From contig NZ_FNHS01000002.1 of NCBI RefSeq assembly GCF_900103445.1, positions 62,001 through 126,000 of the forward strand: a stretch of 64,000 nucleotides of DNA, given 5' to 3'. Shown here piece by piece: positions 43,099 to 51,823 of this stretch (position 1 is the stretch's first letter; every line of letters starts with the position of its first letter). The notes under the pieces were generated by a model that was not told where the DNA came from, ran no database searches, and saw only the letters and a list, made by a program, of their open reading frames with translations. The position numbers and the translations under genes are program-made. The stretch is from Methylobacterium phyllostachyos (lineage in GTDB: Bacteria; Pseudomonadota; Alphaproteobacteria; Rhizobiales; Beijerinckiaceae).

Positions 43099-43187
43099 CG
43101 GTCTTCCCGTGTCGGCGCGTCGAAGAGCGCGACGCCATCCTAGCAGGGTATGTGCCGGGCGATCGCACAACCAGTGAATGACGAATG

Positions 43188-43204
43188 TGCCTATTTATTA
43201 GGCA
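43188..43204. promoter_or_regulatory. Inverted repeat upstream of the atz-dpp operon
   Basis: TGCCTA (43188-43193) and TAGGCA (43199-43204) flank TTTAT in a locally AT-rich patch 90 bp upstream of the atzG start. Size, symmetry and position suit an operator for a dimeric regulator (LysR, GntR or TetR type); no regulator gene is adjacent. Confidence 0.4.
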
Positions 43205-43726
43205 ATTTTGGATCGCGCGAACCGGCGGCGTGTGCATCAGGATTGTGCTGTGCGTTTCAGCAACGGGCATTCCGCCTCGGCATATCGAGTCTCGACCACG
43301 GGCCGGTTTACCCCGTGCCGCTCCATTCGACGGGACGCCCCAACGCAGGTGGCAATGTGGATCTTGCAGACCAGGGGTGCCGGTTGTGAAGACCGAGGCA
43401 TGCAAAGGTCTGCCGCACGGTGGACGGCATAGAGACTTGGAATGGATTGACGTCTTGGGTCGCGCGGACCTGAACTTGGGCGAGCCATGCCGCCTTGCCG
43501 CGACGCTTGTCGGCGCCTCCCGCACGACCTATCTTCCGTGTAGCGGGCTCTGCATCGTGGCATGACGCCGACGCGATGCGTGGCCTACGCTTTGATGTTT
43601 TCCTGCATCGCCCTGCGAAACTCTTATCGAGACGATGTGGATTGTCGCCCTACCGACCGGCAGCGCGCAACACCGCGATTGCATCGCGGATAGGGCTCTG
43701 GTTAAGGGCTTGTCGTTTTCAAACCT

Positions 43727-43775
43727 TGGTTCGACCCGAACGCTGCAGCGCAAGCTCAGGGCTCGGGTCGAACCA
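43727..43775. repeat. Perfect 13-bp inverted repeat in the intergenic region
   Basis: TGGTTCGACCCGA (43727-43739) and TCGGGTCGAACCA (43763-43775) are perfect inverted copies separated by 23 bp, which contain the palindrome GCTGCAGC. It could be a structured RNA, a terminator facing either way (no T-run), or the end of a lost mobile element. No gene overlaps it. Confidence 0.5.
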
Positions 43776-43897
43776 TCGGCGGCGCCGATGGATCGGCACG
43801 GTTCTGAGGTCCGGGGACGGCGTCGGAATCTGCGGACTGATGTCCCTCTCCGGCTTGACCGGATGCCCTGACATGATGCCAAACTGAGAAAGGTCAG

Positions 43898-44278
43898 ATG
43901 AGCGCATTCGACTACAGGAATTTCGACGACCGCCGTCAGAACTCACAGAATGCTAAGGCCGCGTTGCTGGCCAAATTCAAGGCGCGACCGCCGTCCGATG
44001 ATCCGGAGGTGATCGCCAAGGCCAGGGCCCGCGCGGAAGTCGCGAAGGCGCGCGAGGAGCGGGCCCGGGAACGCGAGGCGGCCCGGATCGCTGCCGAGCT
44101 CAAGGCCGCCGAGGAGAAGCGTGAGCGTGAGGAGGCCGAGCTCGCCGCTCAGCTCGCCCGCGAAGCCGCTGAACTCGCCGCCGCGCAGGAGCGCAAGTCT
44201 GCCGAACTCGCGGCCAAGAAGGCCCAGCGCGACGCTCGGTACGCGGCGCGGAAGGCCAAGGTGAAGGTCAAGCGCTGA
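43898..44278 (+). CDS. DUF6481 family coiled-coil protein
   Basis: A 126-residue, highly charged protein. The N-terminus FDYRNFDDRRQNSQNAKAALLAKF is the DUF6481 signature; residues 40-110 are Ala/Glu/Arg/Lys heptad-like coiled coil (EERAREREAARIAAELKAAE), and the end is strongly basic (ARKAKVKVKR). Function unknown; common in Methylobacterium and relatives. AAAGGT lies just before the ATG. Followed by a clear terminator. Confidence 0.82.
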   Translation: MSAFDYRNFDDRRQNSQNAKAALLAKFKARPPSDDPEVIAKARARAEVAKAREERAREREAARIAAELKAAEEKREREEAELAAQLAREAAELAAAQERKSAELAAKKAQRDARYAARKAKVKVKR

Positions 44279-44310
44279 GCGCCTGTTTCATCGTCGAGCG
44301 CCTCCCGAAG

Positions 44311-44338
44311 CGACGCCCGCCTTCCCCGGCGGGCGTCG
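44311..44338 (+). terminator. Terminator after the DUF6481 gene
   Basis: CGACGCCCGCC (44311-44321) and GGCGGGCGTCG (44328-44338) form a perfect 11-bp stem with a 6-nt loop, followed by TTGCGTTG. It starts 32 bp after the stop codon at 44278. Confidence 0.7.
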
Positions 44339-44450
44339 TTGCGTTGAGGGGCTCCGAGGTGGTCGGTGGAAACCGAACGGGCGCGCCCAGCGTTGCGCCT
44401 TCTCAGTCCGCGGTCTCGGTTCCTGCGGCCGCGTGGGCGAGGATTGCACA

Positions 44451-44732
44451 ATGCGCTTCCAGGTCGTCCTGGCTCTGAGTCCGATCCTGCTGTGGTCGGG
44501 CGCTGCACGGGCGCAGGACGGGACCACCGCGATCGCCTGCGATACCTTGCTGGCGGCCCGCCGGGTCGATGCGGCGACGGGCTCGGGTCAGCCGCCTGCC
44601 ACCGATGCCGGGTGTCGCCGCGTCGAGCGGGACAAGATCCGTTCGGTGGAGCAGCGGGCGCTGATTGGCGGCGCACCCTACGAGTGCATGACCATCGCCG
44701 GAGCCGGCCGCTGCCTGTGGATCGTGCCCTGA
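44451..44732 (+). CDS. Small secreted protein with four cysteines
   Basis: A 93-residue protein from ATG 44451. A signal peptide (about residues 1-21, MRFQVVLALSPILLWSGAARA) precedes a mature chain with four cysteines (IACDT, AGCRR, YECMT, GRCLW), probably two disulfides in the periplasm. No domain recognised. An in-frame ATG six codons upstream is less likely because it would put acidic residues ahead of the signal peptide. Confidence 0.55.
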   Translation: MRFQVVLALSPILLWSGAARAQDGTTAIACDTLLAARRVDAATGSGQPPATDAGCRRVERDKIRSVEQRALIGGAPYECMTIAGAGRCLWIVP

Positions 44733-44832
44733 TGCGCCGCGCCTGGTGGGCATGTCAGTCGTCCATGCGCAATTCACGCCGCGGTGGACTACGCTATGTC
44801 GGCGTACAGTTTGAGCTGGGACGATAGACCGT

Positions 44833-45117
44833 ATGCCGATTCTCCGGACCCGTAGGCGTTTCTCCGCAGGGCTGTGGTCCGGAGCGCTGATTGGCCTGGT
44901 CCTGGCCGCCAACCCTGCGCGGGCCGAGCCTCCGATCCGGAGCCCCGAAGATGCGGCGTGCCGGCTGGAGGCAAAGGCCAAGGTCTTCTCGGCACCCAAT
45001 CCCCGTGGCCTGGAGCTGGAGGAGATCGGGCGCCAGATCTACTATGCTTGCATGAGCCGCATCAGCGCGGCGGCCCAACCGGTCAAGCGTGGGAAACGGC
45101 GGCATCGCCGCCGTTGA
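44833..45117 (+). CDS. Small secreted protein with two cysteines
   Basis: A 94-residue protein. The N-terminal basic stretch RTRRRF and hydrophobic core LWSGALIGLVLAANPARA suggest a signal peptide cut near residue 31. The mature part has two cysteines (DAACRLEAK, YYACMSR) and a very basic tail RGKRRHRRR. Its last codons and stop overlap a 9-bp hairpin (45095-45115), possibly a terminator. Function unknown. Confidence 0.55.
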   Translation: MPILRTRRRFSAGLWSGALIGLVLAANPARAEPPIRSPEDAACRLEAKAKVFSAPNPRGLELEEIGRQIYYACMSRISAAAQPVKRGKRRHRRR

Positions 45118-45135
45118 GGCGTTCTGGCTGGCCGT

Positions 45136-45342
45136 TCACGCGTCCAGAGGGGCGCCGATCCGGGCGCGAAGCCGCAGGCGCAGAGCCTCGTTGCCGCCCT
45201 CCTCCTGCAGCGCCGTCATCAGGCGCAGGAGATGGCTCAGGGGCGTCGACCGGCATGCGACGGCCTCGGCGATCTGCTCGGTCAGCGTCTTGGCGGCCGG
45301 AACGAAGCGCGACGCGGTTTCGGCCTGGTGAGTCTGGGGCAT
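45136..45342 (-). CDS. Small hypothetical protein
   Basis: A 68-residue helical protein from ATG 45342 (MPQTHQAET; then TLTEQIAEAVACRSTPLSHLLRLMTALQ). It has no signal or membrane span and no recognised family. The frame could start at 45444, but the added 34 residues look non-coding. Its composition is plausible for a real protein; evidence is otherwise weak. Confidence 0.4.
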   Translation of the reverse strand: MPQTHQAETASRFVPAAKTLTEQIAEAVACRSTPLSHLLRLMTALQEEGGNEALRLRLRARIGAPLDA

Positions 45343-45531
45343 GCGAGACGCTCGTCCTTCGAAAGGATCCAGATTGGCGGGCGGGTCGCTACGCCTTTCA
45401 CCCGCGCCGCACCAGCCCTTTTCGCGAAATTCGGTAGCCGGCATCGATCATCGTTACCGCATTGCAACACGGCGGATGAATTGTGTGGACATCCGCGCGT
45501 GTGGCGCGTCCAGGGCTTGTCCGTTCGACGC

Positions 45532-46197
45532 TCATCGTTTTGCCAACGGCGATTGCGCGAACCAGTCGAGCAAATCCTGAGGGTCGCGGTAGAGCGCGAT
45601 GCAGCCCGCGCCCGAGAGGTCGGCTTCCGGGAATCCGCCGCAGAGCAGGCCGATGGTCGGCAGACCCGCCTTCGCGGCGGCCTCGGCATCGTACGGCGTA
45701 TCACCCACCACGTGGATCTGGTCGGAGGGCGCGCGGTTCAGCTTCTTGAGCGCGGCCTCGAAGATATCCGGGTGCGGTTTCGACCGGTCGGCATCGTCTG
45801 AGCTGGTTGAAACGTCGACCAGATCCCCAATGCCCAGGATCTCCGTGTAGCGCTCGACCTCGGACCGCTTGCCCGAGGAGGCCAGTGCGATCTTGAGACC
45901 GTCCGCGCGGATCCGCTCGAACAACGCGCGGACACCAGGGAACGGACGCACCTCCGGCAGGAACTTCCGCTTGAACAGATCGGACCGGTAGGCCTCGATC
46001 GTGTCGCCCTCGCGCTCGATTCGTTCTGCGGGCAGGAAGACGGGCATGAGTTCATCGCCGCCCTTGCCGATCTGGCTGCGCACCTGCGCTTCATCCGTCG
46101 CGACGCCGAAATGGGCGAAGGCCTCGACCCAGGCCCGCGCGTGCAGGTCCACGCTGTCGAGCAAGGTTCCGTCGATGTCGAAGATCACCGCGCGCAT
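45532..46197 (-). CDS. HAD family phosphatase (PGP/beta-phosphoglucomutase-like)
   Basis: A 221-residue haloacid dehalogenase-type phosphatase. Motif I is FDIDGTLLDS at the N-terminus (nucleophile Asp), motif II ALASSGK, motif III Lys in RSKPHPDIF, and motif IV VVGDTPYDAEAAAKAG. The helical cap (residues 18-85) puts it in subfamily I, like phosphoglycolate phosphatases. ATG 46197 is chosen so that motif I begins at residue 6. Substrate unknown. Confidence 0.88.
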   Translation of the reverse strand: MRAVIFDIDGTLLDSVDLHARAWVEAFAHFGVATDEAQVRSQIGKGGDELMPVFLPAERIEREGDTIEAYRSDLFKRKFLPEVRPFPGVRALFERIRADGLKIALASSGKRSEVERYTEILGIGDLVDVSTSSDDADRSKPHPDIFEAALKKLNRAPSDQIHVVGDTPYDAEAAAKAGLPTIGLLCGGFPEADLSGAGCIALYRDPQDLLDWFAQSPLAKR

Positions 46198-46285
46198 TAC
46201 AGCTCCGTCGCGGCACATGCGGCCCGCGTCAGGCCGGTCAACGGGAGCGGCATGCGGCCTGTTCCCGCCGGGGAACCAGAACGGC

Positions 46286-46317
46286 AGAAGCCCGCCCCTG
46301 GGGAGGGGCGGGCTTCT
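46286..46317 (-). terminator. Strong hairpin terminator after the DUF2934 gene
   Basis: AGAAGCCCGCCCCT (46286-46299) and AGGGGCGGGCTTCT (46304-46317) form a perfect 14-bp stem with the loop GGGG, 32 bp beyond the stop of the minus-strand gene at 46349. There is no clear T-run on either side, but the stem is very stable. Confidence 0.65.
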
Positions 46318-46348
46318 GAAGCGACCCTTGCCTGGAGGCGCGGTCGTA

Positions 46349-46759
46349 TCAGTGCATGGAGGCCGGAGCGCGGGCCGGCTTGGCCTTGGCGGCCAGACCC
46401 GCCGTCACGGCGGTCTTCGAGGCCCGAACGGGCTTCGGCGCGGTCGGCTTGGCGGCCGCCTTGACCGGCGCGGATTTCGGCGCTGCCGGCTTGGCGGCGG
46501 CGGTCTTCGGAGCGGTAGCCTTCACAGTGGCAACCTTGGGCGCCACGGCCTTCGCGGGAGCCTTGGCGGCCTTCGCGGCAGGAGCGACCTTCACGGCAGG
46601 AGCCATCTCGGACACGATCGTGCCGGCCGCCAGCACAGCGTTGGCGCGCAACTCGGCTTCCGCCCGCAGCCAATGCACGGCGGCCTGACCGTGGATGCGG
46701 CCCTCGTTCTCCCAAATGTAGTAAGCGCACTCGCGCACGTGGTGCTCGCTGATCTGCAT
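46349..46759 (-). CDS. DUF2934 protein with histone H1-like Ala/Lys/Pro tail
   Basis: A 136-residue two-part protein. Residues 1-45 (SEHHVRECAYYIWENEGR, AAVHWLRAEAEL) match DUF2934. Residues 55-130 are a low-complexity tail of Ala, Lys, Pro, Val and Thr (repeats like AKAPAKAVAPK, AAPKSAPVKAAAKP), like bacterial histone H1 or AlgP-type DNA-binding tails. A nucleoid or nucleic-acid role is plausible but unproven. A GGTTAA/TTAACC palindrome (46805-46823) lies 45 bp upstream. Confidence 0.8.
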   Translation of the reverse strand: MQISEHHVRECAYYIWENEGRIHGQAAVHWLRAEAELRANAVLAAGTIVSEMAPAVKVAPAAKAAKAPAKAVAPKVATVKATAPKTAAAKPAAPKSAPVKAAAKPTAPKPVRASKTAVTAGLAAKAKPARAPASMH

Positions 46760-47033
46760 GCCGTCGATCTCCTGTCGGTCCCGTCATGGACGATGGGAGG
46801 GGGTGGTTAAGGGGCGGTTAACCCCGCCGCCCGGCCGCGTTCGCCACCCCGGGCCGGCTCGGACGGTACTGCTTGCGGCACTGGGTTCGCCGTGCTGCGA
46901 CGCGTCACCGGCGGATGTCGGGTCTGTGCAAGATCGGGCGGTGCTCCCCCCGCGCGGCTGGCAGCCGCGCTGGGGCCGGCGGGATTGTCCGGCGGGAATG
47001 CCGGTGCGGCAGGCTCCATGCCTCCGGAGCCGC

Positions 47034-47486
47034 TTATTCCGTGCGCCCCAGGACCCGACGCGTCTCGGCGAGGAGAACCGCATGACGCTCCGCGGCGGAC
47101 CCCTCGTCCGGTGTCGCGCGGCTTGCCTGGACGATCAGCGCCTGGAACCGGCGGCGATCCAAGGCCCAGAACCGGAGGCTCGCCAGCACCGCACCGAGCA
47201 CGGTCTGAACAGCATCGGTGCGTGCCTCGGCGCGGGCTATTGCCTCCGTGCTGGCCTGATCAGCCTCCCGGGGTACCGTGCGGGCGGCCGCCGCGCTCCG
47301 CACGGCTTCGAGTTCCGCCGCGCAGAGCTGCCGCGCCCGCCAGGCTTGGCTGTGCTGGTGCGTGCGGATCGCGAGCAGGACCCTGAGGGAGGCGGCCTCG
47401 GCCTGGGCTTCCTCCAGCTTCGCCTGGGTCTGACGCAGGATATCGATGGACTCCTGCCTGAGCGTCTCATCCCCAGTCACAGTCAC
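47034..47486 (-). CDS. Hypothetical coiled-coil protein
   Basis: About 150 residues from GTG 47486, which has AGGAG six bases upstream. The chain is helical and charged (LRQESIDILRQTQAKLEEAQ, then AAELEAVRSAAAARTV), consistent with a coiled coil; a hydrophobic patch VLGAVLASLRFW occurs near residue 110. No family recognised. The frame could extend to 47684, but upstream sequence overlaps the divergent NFU gene leader. Confidence 0.5.
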   Translation of the reverse strand: MTVTGDETLRQESIDILRQTQAKLEEAQAEAASLRVLLAIRTHQHSQAWRARQLCAAELEAVRSAAAARTVPREADQASTEAIARAEARTDAVQTVLGAVLASLRFWALDRRRFQALIVQASRATPDEGSAAERHAVLLAETRRVLGRTE

Positions 47487-47661
47487 CGCCGGCTCCTCTG
47501 GCACCCGAATCCGCTCGTCCTCCCGCGTGGCGAAGGGAATGTCCACTCCTGCCGTCCGGGGCGCAGGTTGAGAAAATCGGGTTGCCGGTCCACATGGACG
47601 GTTGCGCCTCGGGGCGCATGTCCCGGCCGGCCTTGAACCGGCGCAGCGGAGTGATCCCACC

Positions 47662-48228
47662 ATGTTCATCCAGACCGAAGCCACGCCGAACCCGGCGACC
47701 CTGAAATTCCTCCCCGGCCGTGTGGTCCTATCCGAATCGACCTTCGAGGCGCGGGACGCCGAGGCGGCGACCCGCTCCCCCCTCGCTTCGGCCCTCTTCG
47801 CGGTCCCCGGGGTGTCCGGCGTCTATTTCGGACACGACTTCATCTCCGTGACCAAGGCGGAGGACGGTTCCGAATGGGCGCAGGTGAAACCGGCGGTACT
47901 CGGCGCGATCATGGAGCATTTCCAGTCGGGTGCGCCCGTGATGGTCGAGGGCGGCCACGACGCGGACGAGCCCGGCGACGAGTTCTACGACGAGGCCGAC
48001 CACGATACGGTCGTCACGATCAAGGATTTGCTTGAGACCCGTGTGCGCCCGGCGGTGGCCGGCGACGGCGGCGACATCACCTTCCGCGGCTACAAGGAAG
48101 GCGTCGTCTACCTGGAGATGAAGGGCGCCTGTTCCGGCTGCCCGTCCTCGACCGCGACGCTGCGGCACGGGGTGCAGAACCTGTTTCGGCACTTCCTTCC
48201 TGAGGTGCGCGAAGTCCAGGCGATCTGA
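47662..48228 (+). CDS. NFU-type Fe-S cluster scaffold (NifU C-terminal family)
   Basis: A 188-residue scaffold or carrier for 4Fe-4S cluster delivery. The N-terminal Nfu_N domain starts MFIQTEATPNPATLKFLPG; the C-terminal NifU domain has RPAVAGDGGDITFRGY and the cluster-binding CxxC in GACSGCPSST (about residues 154-157). ATG 47662 is the start of the conserved domain. This matches mitochondrial NFU1 and the alphaproteobacterial version. Confidence 0.93.
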   Translation: MFIQTEATPNPATLKFLPGRVVLSESTFEARDAEAATRSPLASALFAVPGVSGVYFGHDFISVTKAEDGSEWAQVKPAVLGAIMEHFQSGAPVMVEGGHDADEPGDEFYDEADHDTVVTIKDLLETRVRPAVAGDGGDITFRGYKEGVVYLEMKGACSGCPSSTATLRHGVQNLFRHFLPEVREVQAI

Positions 48229-48689
48229 GGGAACAGGCCTGATCGGACGGGCACGGCCTGCGGGTTCGCGGCCTGTCCGAGCCCGCTCCGAGTGTGCGTG
48301 TGGTCGGAGTTGCGAAGAGCCGGCCTATACTGCGGCGCCGGGCGTCGTCGGAAGGCGCCTTCCAGTGTCCGGCGTTGGATTCCGAGATGGTTCGGCGGCC
48401 TGCCCGATTCCTGTACAGTCCGCATTATCGGATCTGGCCATGAAATTTCCAGCACGGGCGGCATCGAGAAAGGGTCTGGGCAGGAGCTTGTGATAGCCAA
48501 GCAACAGCTTTTGAAGGTCGACATTACGTAGGTTGTCAAATATTTTGTATCGATCGACTATGTGAGCTTAATTTTCCGGCAATTGACGACGGCGAGTATT
48601 CGGTTTTGATTGCCATCGTTTAGGTTTTTTTTGAAGTTGACGGCGGGCTTCATCATGGCGTTCGTCTCCCAGAGCTCTGGGAGGGCCGG
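48229..48689 (+). other. Intergenic region and AT-rich leader of the chemoreceptor gene
   Basis: No convincing gene: the one 79-codon plus-strand frame (48292-48531) has an odd composition and no ribosome site. From about 48480 to 48650 the sequence becomes much more AT-rich than the genome, with runs such as TTTTTTTT near 48627-48634, so the chemoreceptor promoter probably lies here. No clear palindromic operator was noticed. Confidence 0.5.
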
Positions 48690-50381
48690 ATGAACTTTCT
48701 CGCGCGTGTGGACGTCGTCAAAAAGCTGATGTCGATCAACCTGATGGTTGGTGCGATCGTGAGCGGATGTATCTGGTATGCCCAGTCGCACATGGAGGCG
48801 GTCGACGAAACTTATACTTCGCTCATCGCCCGGGAGGCGAAGGCCGTCTCGAACGTGCGTCGCAGCAATCGCCTCTACACCTCGATCAACTATCTCGTGT
48901 ACCGGATGATCGCCGAGACGGACCCGGAACGGCTGCGCGCGTCCACAGCGGAGATGGACAGCCTCGTTCGGCAGATGGACGTCACCCTTTCGGATCTCGT
49001 GCGGCAGGCCCCGACCTTCGCGGGCGCGATCGGCCAGCAGCGCGAACGGATCATGCGCTACGTCCACGCGGCCGAGGAGGTGCGCACCTTGGCACTCGCC
49101 GGTGACAAGGCTGCGGCTCTCGAGCGGGCGCACCAAACCTCCGAGCCGGCCTTCGCTGGCCTGGGCCAGGCGGGGACGAAGCTGGGGAATGCGATTGAGG
49201 ACGACATGATCCAGCAATCGCACGAGCTCAGCGCCCAGACGGAAGCGACACGCTATAGCCTGATCGGTTTCGGTCTGTTCGGCCTGCTCGTCGGCATGGC
49301 GGGTCTCTGGGCGATGGCGATGCTCGGCATCGTGCAGCCGCTGCGCAGTCTCGTGGCGGTGCTGGAGCGCATGGCGCGGGGGGAGACCGGCCTGCCGATT
49401 GCCGAGGCGCAACGTGGCGACGAGATCGGCGCCGTGGGTCGGGCCGTCGAGGGCATCCGGACCCTCGTGGCAGCGCGCAACGCGCAGGAGGCGGAAGAGA
49501 AGCGGATCACACAGGAGGCTGCCGGCTTGGAGCAGCGCCGCGCCGTCATCGCGGTCGCGGATCGGTTTGAGGCCGCGGTCGGCGGCATCGTCGGGCAGGT
49601 CGCGTCGTCGGCCACCACACTCAAGGCCACGGCGGAGACGATGACCGCCATGGCGGCCCGGACCGCCGAGCAATCCGCGAGCGTCGCCGCTGCTGCGGGC
49701 GAGGCGGCCAGCAGCGTCGACACGGTGGCGGCCGCCGCTGAAGAGCTCAGCGTTTCCATCGGCGAGATCGGCCGGCAGGTCACGAGTTCCTCGGATCTGG
49801 CGCAGCGCGCGGTGGCGGAGGCCGACCGGACCTCTACGCTGATGCAGGAGCTGAGTGACGCCGTGTCGCGAATCGGTGCCGTCGTCGGACTGATCTCCGA
49901 CATCGCCAGCCAGACGAACCTCCTGGCGCTCAACGCCACCATCGAGGCGGCCCGGGCCGGCGAGGCGGGGCGCGGCTTCGCGGTGGTCGCCGCCGAGGTG
50001 AAGGAATTGGCCCAGCAGACCGCGAAGGCCACGGACGAGATCGCCGCGCAGATCGGACGCGTGCAGGGTTCGACCGGCCAGGCCGGATCGGCGATCGCCT
50101 CGATCACGGAGCGAATCCGCGAGATCAACGCCGTCGCGGGCAGCATCGCGGCTGCCGTGGAGCAGCAGAGCGCATCGACGCAGGAGATCGTGCGCAACGT
50201 CGCGATGACCGCCAGCGGGACCGGGCAGGTGACCGATCATATCGCGGGCGTGGCCCAGGCCAACCAGGGGACCGAGACGGCCGCCACCGAGGTTCTGGCT
50301 TCGGCCTCCGAACTGACGCGGCAATCCGATCAGCTCGGCGCCGAGGTCCAGCGCTTCCTCGCGACCGTCCGCGCCGCCTGA
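48690..50381 (+). CDS. Methyl-accepting chemotaxis protein
   Basis: A 563-residue inner-membrane chemoreceptor. TM1 is about residues 13-31 and TM2 about 190-212 ([20 protein letters not shown]). Between them is a periplasmic four-helix-bundle sensor domain. A HAMP domain follows ([19 protein letters not shown]), then the signalling domain with the hairpin tip around [23 protein letters not shown] and [20 protein letters not shown]. The ligand is unknown. The gene stands alone behind an AT-rich leader. Confidence 0.95.
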   Translation: MNFLARVDVVKKLMSINLMVGAIVSGCIWYAQSHMEAVDETYTSLIAREAKAVSNVRRSNRLYTSINYLVYRMIAETDPERLRASTAEMDSLVRQMDVTLSDLVRQAPTFAGAIGQQRERIMRYVHAAEEVRTLALAGDKAAALERAHQTSEPAFAGLGQAGTKLGNAIEDDMIQQSHELSAQTEATRYSLIGFGLFGLLVGMAGLWAMAMLGIVQPLRSLVAVLERMARGETGLPIAEAQRGDEIGAVGRAVEGIRTLVAARNAQEAEEKRITQEAAGLEQRRAVIAVADRFEAAVGGIVGQVASSATTLKATAETMTAMAARTAEQSASVAAAAGEAASSVDTVAAAAEELSVSIGEIGRQVTSSSDLAQRAVAEADRTSTLMQELSDAVSRIGAVVGLISDIASQTNLLALNATIEAARAGEAGRGFAVVAAEVKELAQQTAKATDEIAAQIGRVQGSTGQAGSAIASITERIREINAVAGSIAAAVEQQSASTQEIVRNVAMTASGTGQVTDHIAGVAQANQGTETAATEVLASASELTRQSDQLGAEVQRFLATVRAA

Positions 50382-50629
50382 GGTGCGGCGGGGCTGGCCC
50401 GGCGGCGGCGGATCAGGCGACCGGCGCAAGCCGGCAACACTCCGCGGCCGATGATCCCGTCAGCAGTGTCATGGCGCTGACGCGACGGGTATTTTGTTCT
50501 AACGCTGAGCGATCTGAGAGCCCCTCTCAAGCACCGTCCCGGACTGTAGCCTTCGGCTTTCGGAGACGGGACGATGCGACAGGGGCTAGGGAGGCGGTGG
50601 CCGGTCCGAGCCGGCATGCGGGAGTGGGC

Positions 50630-51307
50630 GTGCGTATCCTGGCCATCGACACAGCGCTGGACATCTGCGCCGCCTGCGTCGCCGCGGACGATGCCGAGTC
50701 ACCCCTCTCCGCCGAATCCCTTTCGATGGAGCGCGGCCACGCGGAAGCCCTGCTGCCGCTAATCGAGCGGGTCATTGCGCGGGTCGAGGGCGGCTTTGGC
50801 GCGATCGACCGCGTCGCCGTCACGGTGGGGCCGGGCAGCTATACCGGCCTGCGGGTCGGCCTGTCGGCGGCCCGGGCGATCGGGCTCGCCACCGGCAAGC
50901 CCGTCGTCGGCGTCGGTACCCTCTCGGCCCTGCTCGCCCCCTTGCTGGCGGATGCCGGCGAGGGTTTGATCGCTGCGGCGGTCGATGCCCGGCACGGCGC
51001 GGTCTACGTTCAGGCCCTGGGGCCCGGCGATGGCCTGGCGCCGGCCCATCTCGCCGTGGAGGCCGCCGCCGAGCGCTTGGCGGGCAACGGCCCCGTACTG
51101 CTCGTCGGATCCGGCGCTCCGCTGCTCGCGGCGGCTCTGGCCACGCGCGGCGTGGCCGCCCGTATCGCCGGCATCTCCGCACCGGACATCGCCTCCGTGG
51201 CGTCGCTGGGCTTCGTGGCCGATCCCGATCACGCGCTCCCGCGTCCGATGTACCTGCGCGGGCCCGATGCGCGGCCCCAGGACCATGCGCGGATCGCGCG
51301 GCGATGA
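50630..51307 (+). CDS. tsaB: tRNA threonylcarbamoyladenosine biosynthesis protein TsaB
   Basis: A 225-residue ASKHA-fold protein that partners TsaD in making t6A37 of tRNAs decoding ANN codons. The N-terminus RILAIDTALDICAACV and GPGSYTGLRVGLSAARAIG are the family hallmarks. GTG 50630 follows GGGAG and starts at the domain; an in-frame extension to 50471 is rejected as non-coding. Its stop overlaps rimI (ATGA). Start of the tsaB-rimI-plsC unit common in alphaproteobacteria. Confidence 0.92.
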   Translation: MRILAIDTALDICAACVAADDAESPLSAESLSMERGHAEALLPLIERVIARVEGGFGAIDRVAVTVGPGSYTGLRVGLSAARAIGLATGKPVVGVGTLSALLAPLLADAGEGLIAAAVDARHGAVYVQALGPGDGLAPAHLAVEAAAERLAGNGPVLLVGSGAPLLAAALATRGVAARIAGISAPDIASVASLGFVADPDHALPRPMYLRGPDARPQDHARIARR

Positions 51308-51819
51308 CGCGCCCCCTGCCCTTCTGGCCCTTCGACTGGTGGTTCGCGTGGTGGGACGCGCTGACCCCGGAACCCTACGTGGCGCCGCTCTCCGACGCGT
51401 CCCAGGCCCCGGCCCTGGCCCGCCTGCACGCCACCGCCTTCGCGCGGCCCTGGGATGCGCACGAGTTCGAGCGCATGCTCTGCGAGCGCTCGACCCAGGC
51501 GCATGCGCTCTGGCGGTCGGGCACGCTCCACGGGTTCGTGCTCTCGCGCCGGGCCGCCGACGAGGCCGAGATCCTGACCGTGGTACTGTCCCCGGCCCTG
51601 CGCGGCGGCGGTCACAGCCGAAAGCTCCTGCGTGATCACCTCGCGAGTCTGGCCCTCGCAGGCATTGCCCGGGTGCATCTGGAGGTCGACGAGGGCAACG
51701 CGCCGGCCCTGCGCCTCTACGCCCGCAACGGCTTCCGGCAGGTCGGCGCGCGCACCGGCTACTACCTCAAGGCCGACGGCAGCCGGGCAACCGCGCTGAC
51801 GATGACCGTCGATCTGTGA
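51304..51819 (+). CDS. rimI: RimI-like ribosomal-protein/GNAT acetyltransferase
   Basis: A 171-residue GNAT. LARLHATAFARPWDAHEFERML is the RimI start, EAEILTVVLSPALRGGGHSRKLL the acetyl-CoA site (R-G-x-G-x-x-K in place of the usual R-x-x-G-x-G), and VDEGNAPALRLYARNGFRQVGARTGYY the C-terminal core. A tryptophan-rich N-terminus (PFDWWFAWWDAL) is an extension. Its position between tsaB and plsC supports RimI. Confidence 0.88.
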   Translation: MTRPLPFWPFDWWFAWWDALTPEPYVAPLSDASQAPALARLHATAFARPWDAHEFERMLCERSTQAHALWRSGTLHGFVLSRRAADEAEILTVVLSPALRGGGHSRKLLRDHLASLALAGIARVHLEVDEGNAPALRLYARNGFRQVGARTGYYLKADGSRATALTMTVDL

Positions 51820-51823
51820 CGTC

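Larger units (their letters stand above)
43099..43897. other. 0.8-kb intergenic region without convincing genes
   Basis: This stretch is less GC-rich than its surroundings. Several open frames of 70-126 codons exist on both strands, but none has a plausible amino-acid make-up, known motif or ribosome site. It must hold the promoter of the minus-strand atz-dpp operon and of the plus-strand DUF6481 gene. Two inverted repeats (43188-43204 and 43727-43775) are listed separately. It could be a decayed gene or mobile-element remnant; nothing recognisable remains. Confidence 0.5.

Noticed and set aside
43150..43882. Several 70-126 codon frames in the gap upstream of the DUF6481 gene
   Set aside because: No motif, odd composition, no ribosome sites, and heavy mutual overlap on both strands.
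46370..46610. Repetitive GC-rich stretch that might pass for a tandem DNA repeat
   Set aside because: It encodes the Ala/Lys/Pro tail of the DUF2934 protein; the periodicity is at protein level and irregular in DNA.
48292..48531. A 79-codon plus-strand frame ahead of the chemoreceptor gene
   Set aside because: No ribosome site, no recognisable motif and unusual composition; more likely leader sequence.
48558..50429. A 623-codon minus-strand frame opposite the chemoreceptor gene
   Set aside because: Composition rich in Arg, Gly and His with no family motifs; the plus-strand frame is an unmistakable methyl-accepting chemotaxis protein.
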